DNA of 20,395 nucleotides from a virus. The notes under the pieces are model-generated. The model did not search any database and was not told the origin of the DNA. It saw only the letters and a program-made list of their open reading frames with translations. Numbering within the stretch: the first letter of the stretch is position 1; every line of letters begins with the position of its first letter. Positions 20,114-20,395 of this stretch are shown here, piece after piece. The translations under genes and the position numbers were made by a program. The DNA is taken from IMG/VR virus record IMGVR_UViG_3300029787_003795, positions 1 through 20,395 of that record, one strand, 5' to 3'.

Positions 20114-20389
20114 TTATGCTTCTTCGTTATAGATAAACCCTTGTTGATCGAAGTTTTCGACAGGTACAGTTTCGCCAAATGTGTCATATACCTTGTCTCC
20201 ACCAGCGCCATTCGTCAGAGGGACTAAGAAATAATGGACGCCGTCAACGCGAATTACGTCGCCGCTTGACGTGCTTCGTCTACCGTCGTTCGACCAGGAC
20301 TCATCAATGTTCTGGGTTTCATAATACGCCCGGCCTCTGTCGCTGTGGTCGAAAGTTGCGACCAGCTCATAAGGCTTTTCGTTGTTCAT
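20114..20389 (-). CDS. 91-residue uncharacterised acidic protein, possibly 5'-extended
   Basis: This protein is not recognised. It begins MNNEKPYELVATFDHSDRGR and has a short beta-rich segment (DVIRVDGVHYFLVPLTNGAG) and an acidic end (NFDQQGFIYNEEA). The ATG at 20389 is six bases from the window edge and the frame stays open beyond it, so the ribosome site cannot be seen and the true start may lie outside. A strong hairpin follows its stop. Confidence 0.62.
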   Translation of the reverse strand: MNNEKPYELVATFDHSDRGRAYYETQNIDESWSNDGRRSTSSGDVIRVDGVHYFLVPLTNGAGGDKVYDTFGETVPVENFDQQGFIYNEEA

Positions 20390-20395
20390 GAATTC

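Noticed and set aside
18528-20391. Several plus-strand open frames in the last 2 kb
   Set aside because: They oppose the GIY-YIG gene and a chain of minus-strand genes with good ribosome sites. Their translations are Ser/Cys/Arg-rich shadows.
20390-20395. Window ends in GAATTC (EcoRI site)
   Set aside because: It could hint at a cloned insert, but a single six-base word at one edge is weak and the same word occurs inside the window.
1-20395. CRISPR arrays, tRNAs, insertion sequences, integrase or attachment sites
   Set aside because: I looked for regular direct repeats, cloverleaf-like sequences, transposase motifs and tyrosine/serine recombinase motifs and saw none. A tRNA search tool could still find one, but the coding density leaves little room.

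Overview
The window reads as part of the genome of a tailed phage (long non-contractile tail, siphovirus-type) that infects a Gram-negative host. The evidence is a syntenic neck/tail gene order, a two-component spanin pair whose outer member is a lipoprotein, and an outer-membrane pore gene. No integrase, repressor, tRNA or bacterial housekeeping gene is visible, so lifestyle and host are not determined. It could be a free phage, a prophage piece or a metagenomic phage contig. Layout, plus strand, 1-10517: neck and tail genes in the usual order: head-tail connector (5' end cut by the window), head-closure protein, HK97-gp10-like protein, DUF3168 tail-completion protein, tail tube protein, a small unknown protein, a tail assembly chaperone with a -1 frameshift extension, tape measure, distal tail protein, hub-like protein, a DUF6950/NlpC-P60-like protein and a 1245-residue tail-tip (J-like) protein. 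Neighbours overlap by 1-8 bases or are separated by about 10, so the block looks like one late operon. Plus strand, 10517-15714, is the surprise. After a 64-residue unknown and a membrane/coiled-coil (holin-like) protein come close homologues of the curli secretion proteins CsgF and CsgG, a secreted repeat protein that looks like a curlin-type amyloid subunit, a secreted FecR-domain protein, and a membrane CHASE2-class III adenylate cyclase. These five genes are chained by overlapping starts and stops, without room for their own terminators or promoters. They appear to combine export of a repeat protein across the outer membrane with an extracytoplasmic sensor that makes a second messenger. 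CsgE is not visible. Plus strand, 15705-18284: lysis and nuclease genes: inner-membrane spanin, outer-membrane lipoprotein spanin, a 53-residue membrane protein missed by simple ORF calling, a small unknown, a staphylococcal-nuclease-like enzyme, a T4-type lysozyme, a small unknown and a PD-(D/E)XK-like endonuclease. Minus strand, 18286-20389: a convergent run of small, mostly unrecognised genes around a GIY-YIG nuclease. It includes a hidden 57-residue ORF and two genes that share a 24-base translation-initiation block ending in a TTG start. Three apparent coding gaps (2763-2956, 16459-16599, 19101-19272) all resolve into coding sequence: a frameshift product and two very small genes. No stretch over 300 bases lacks a gene.
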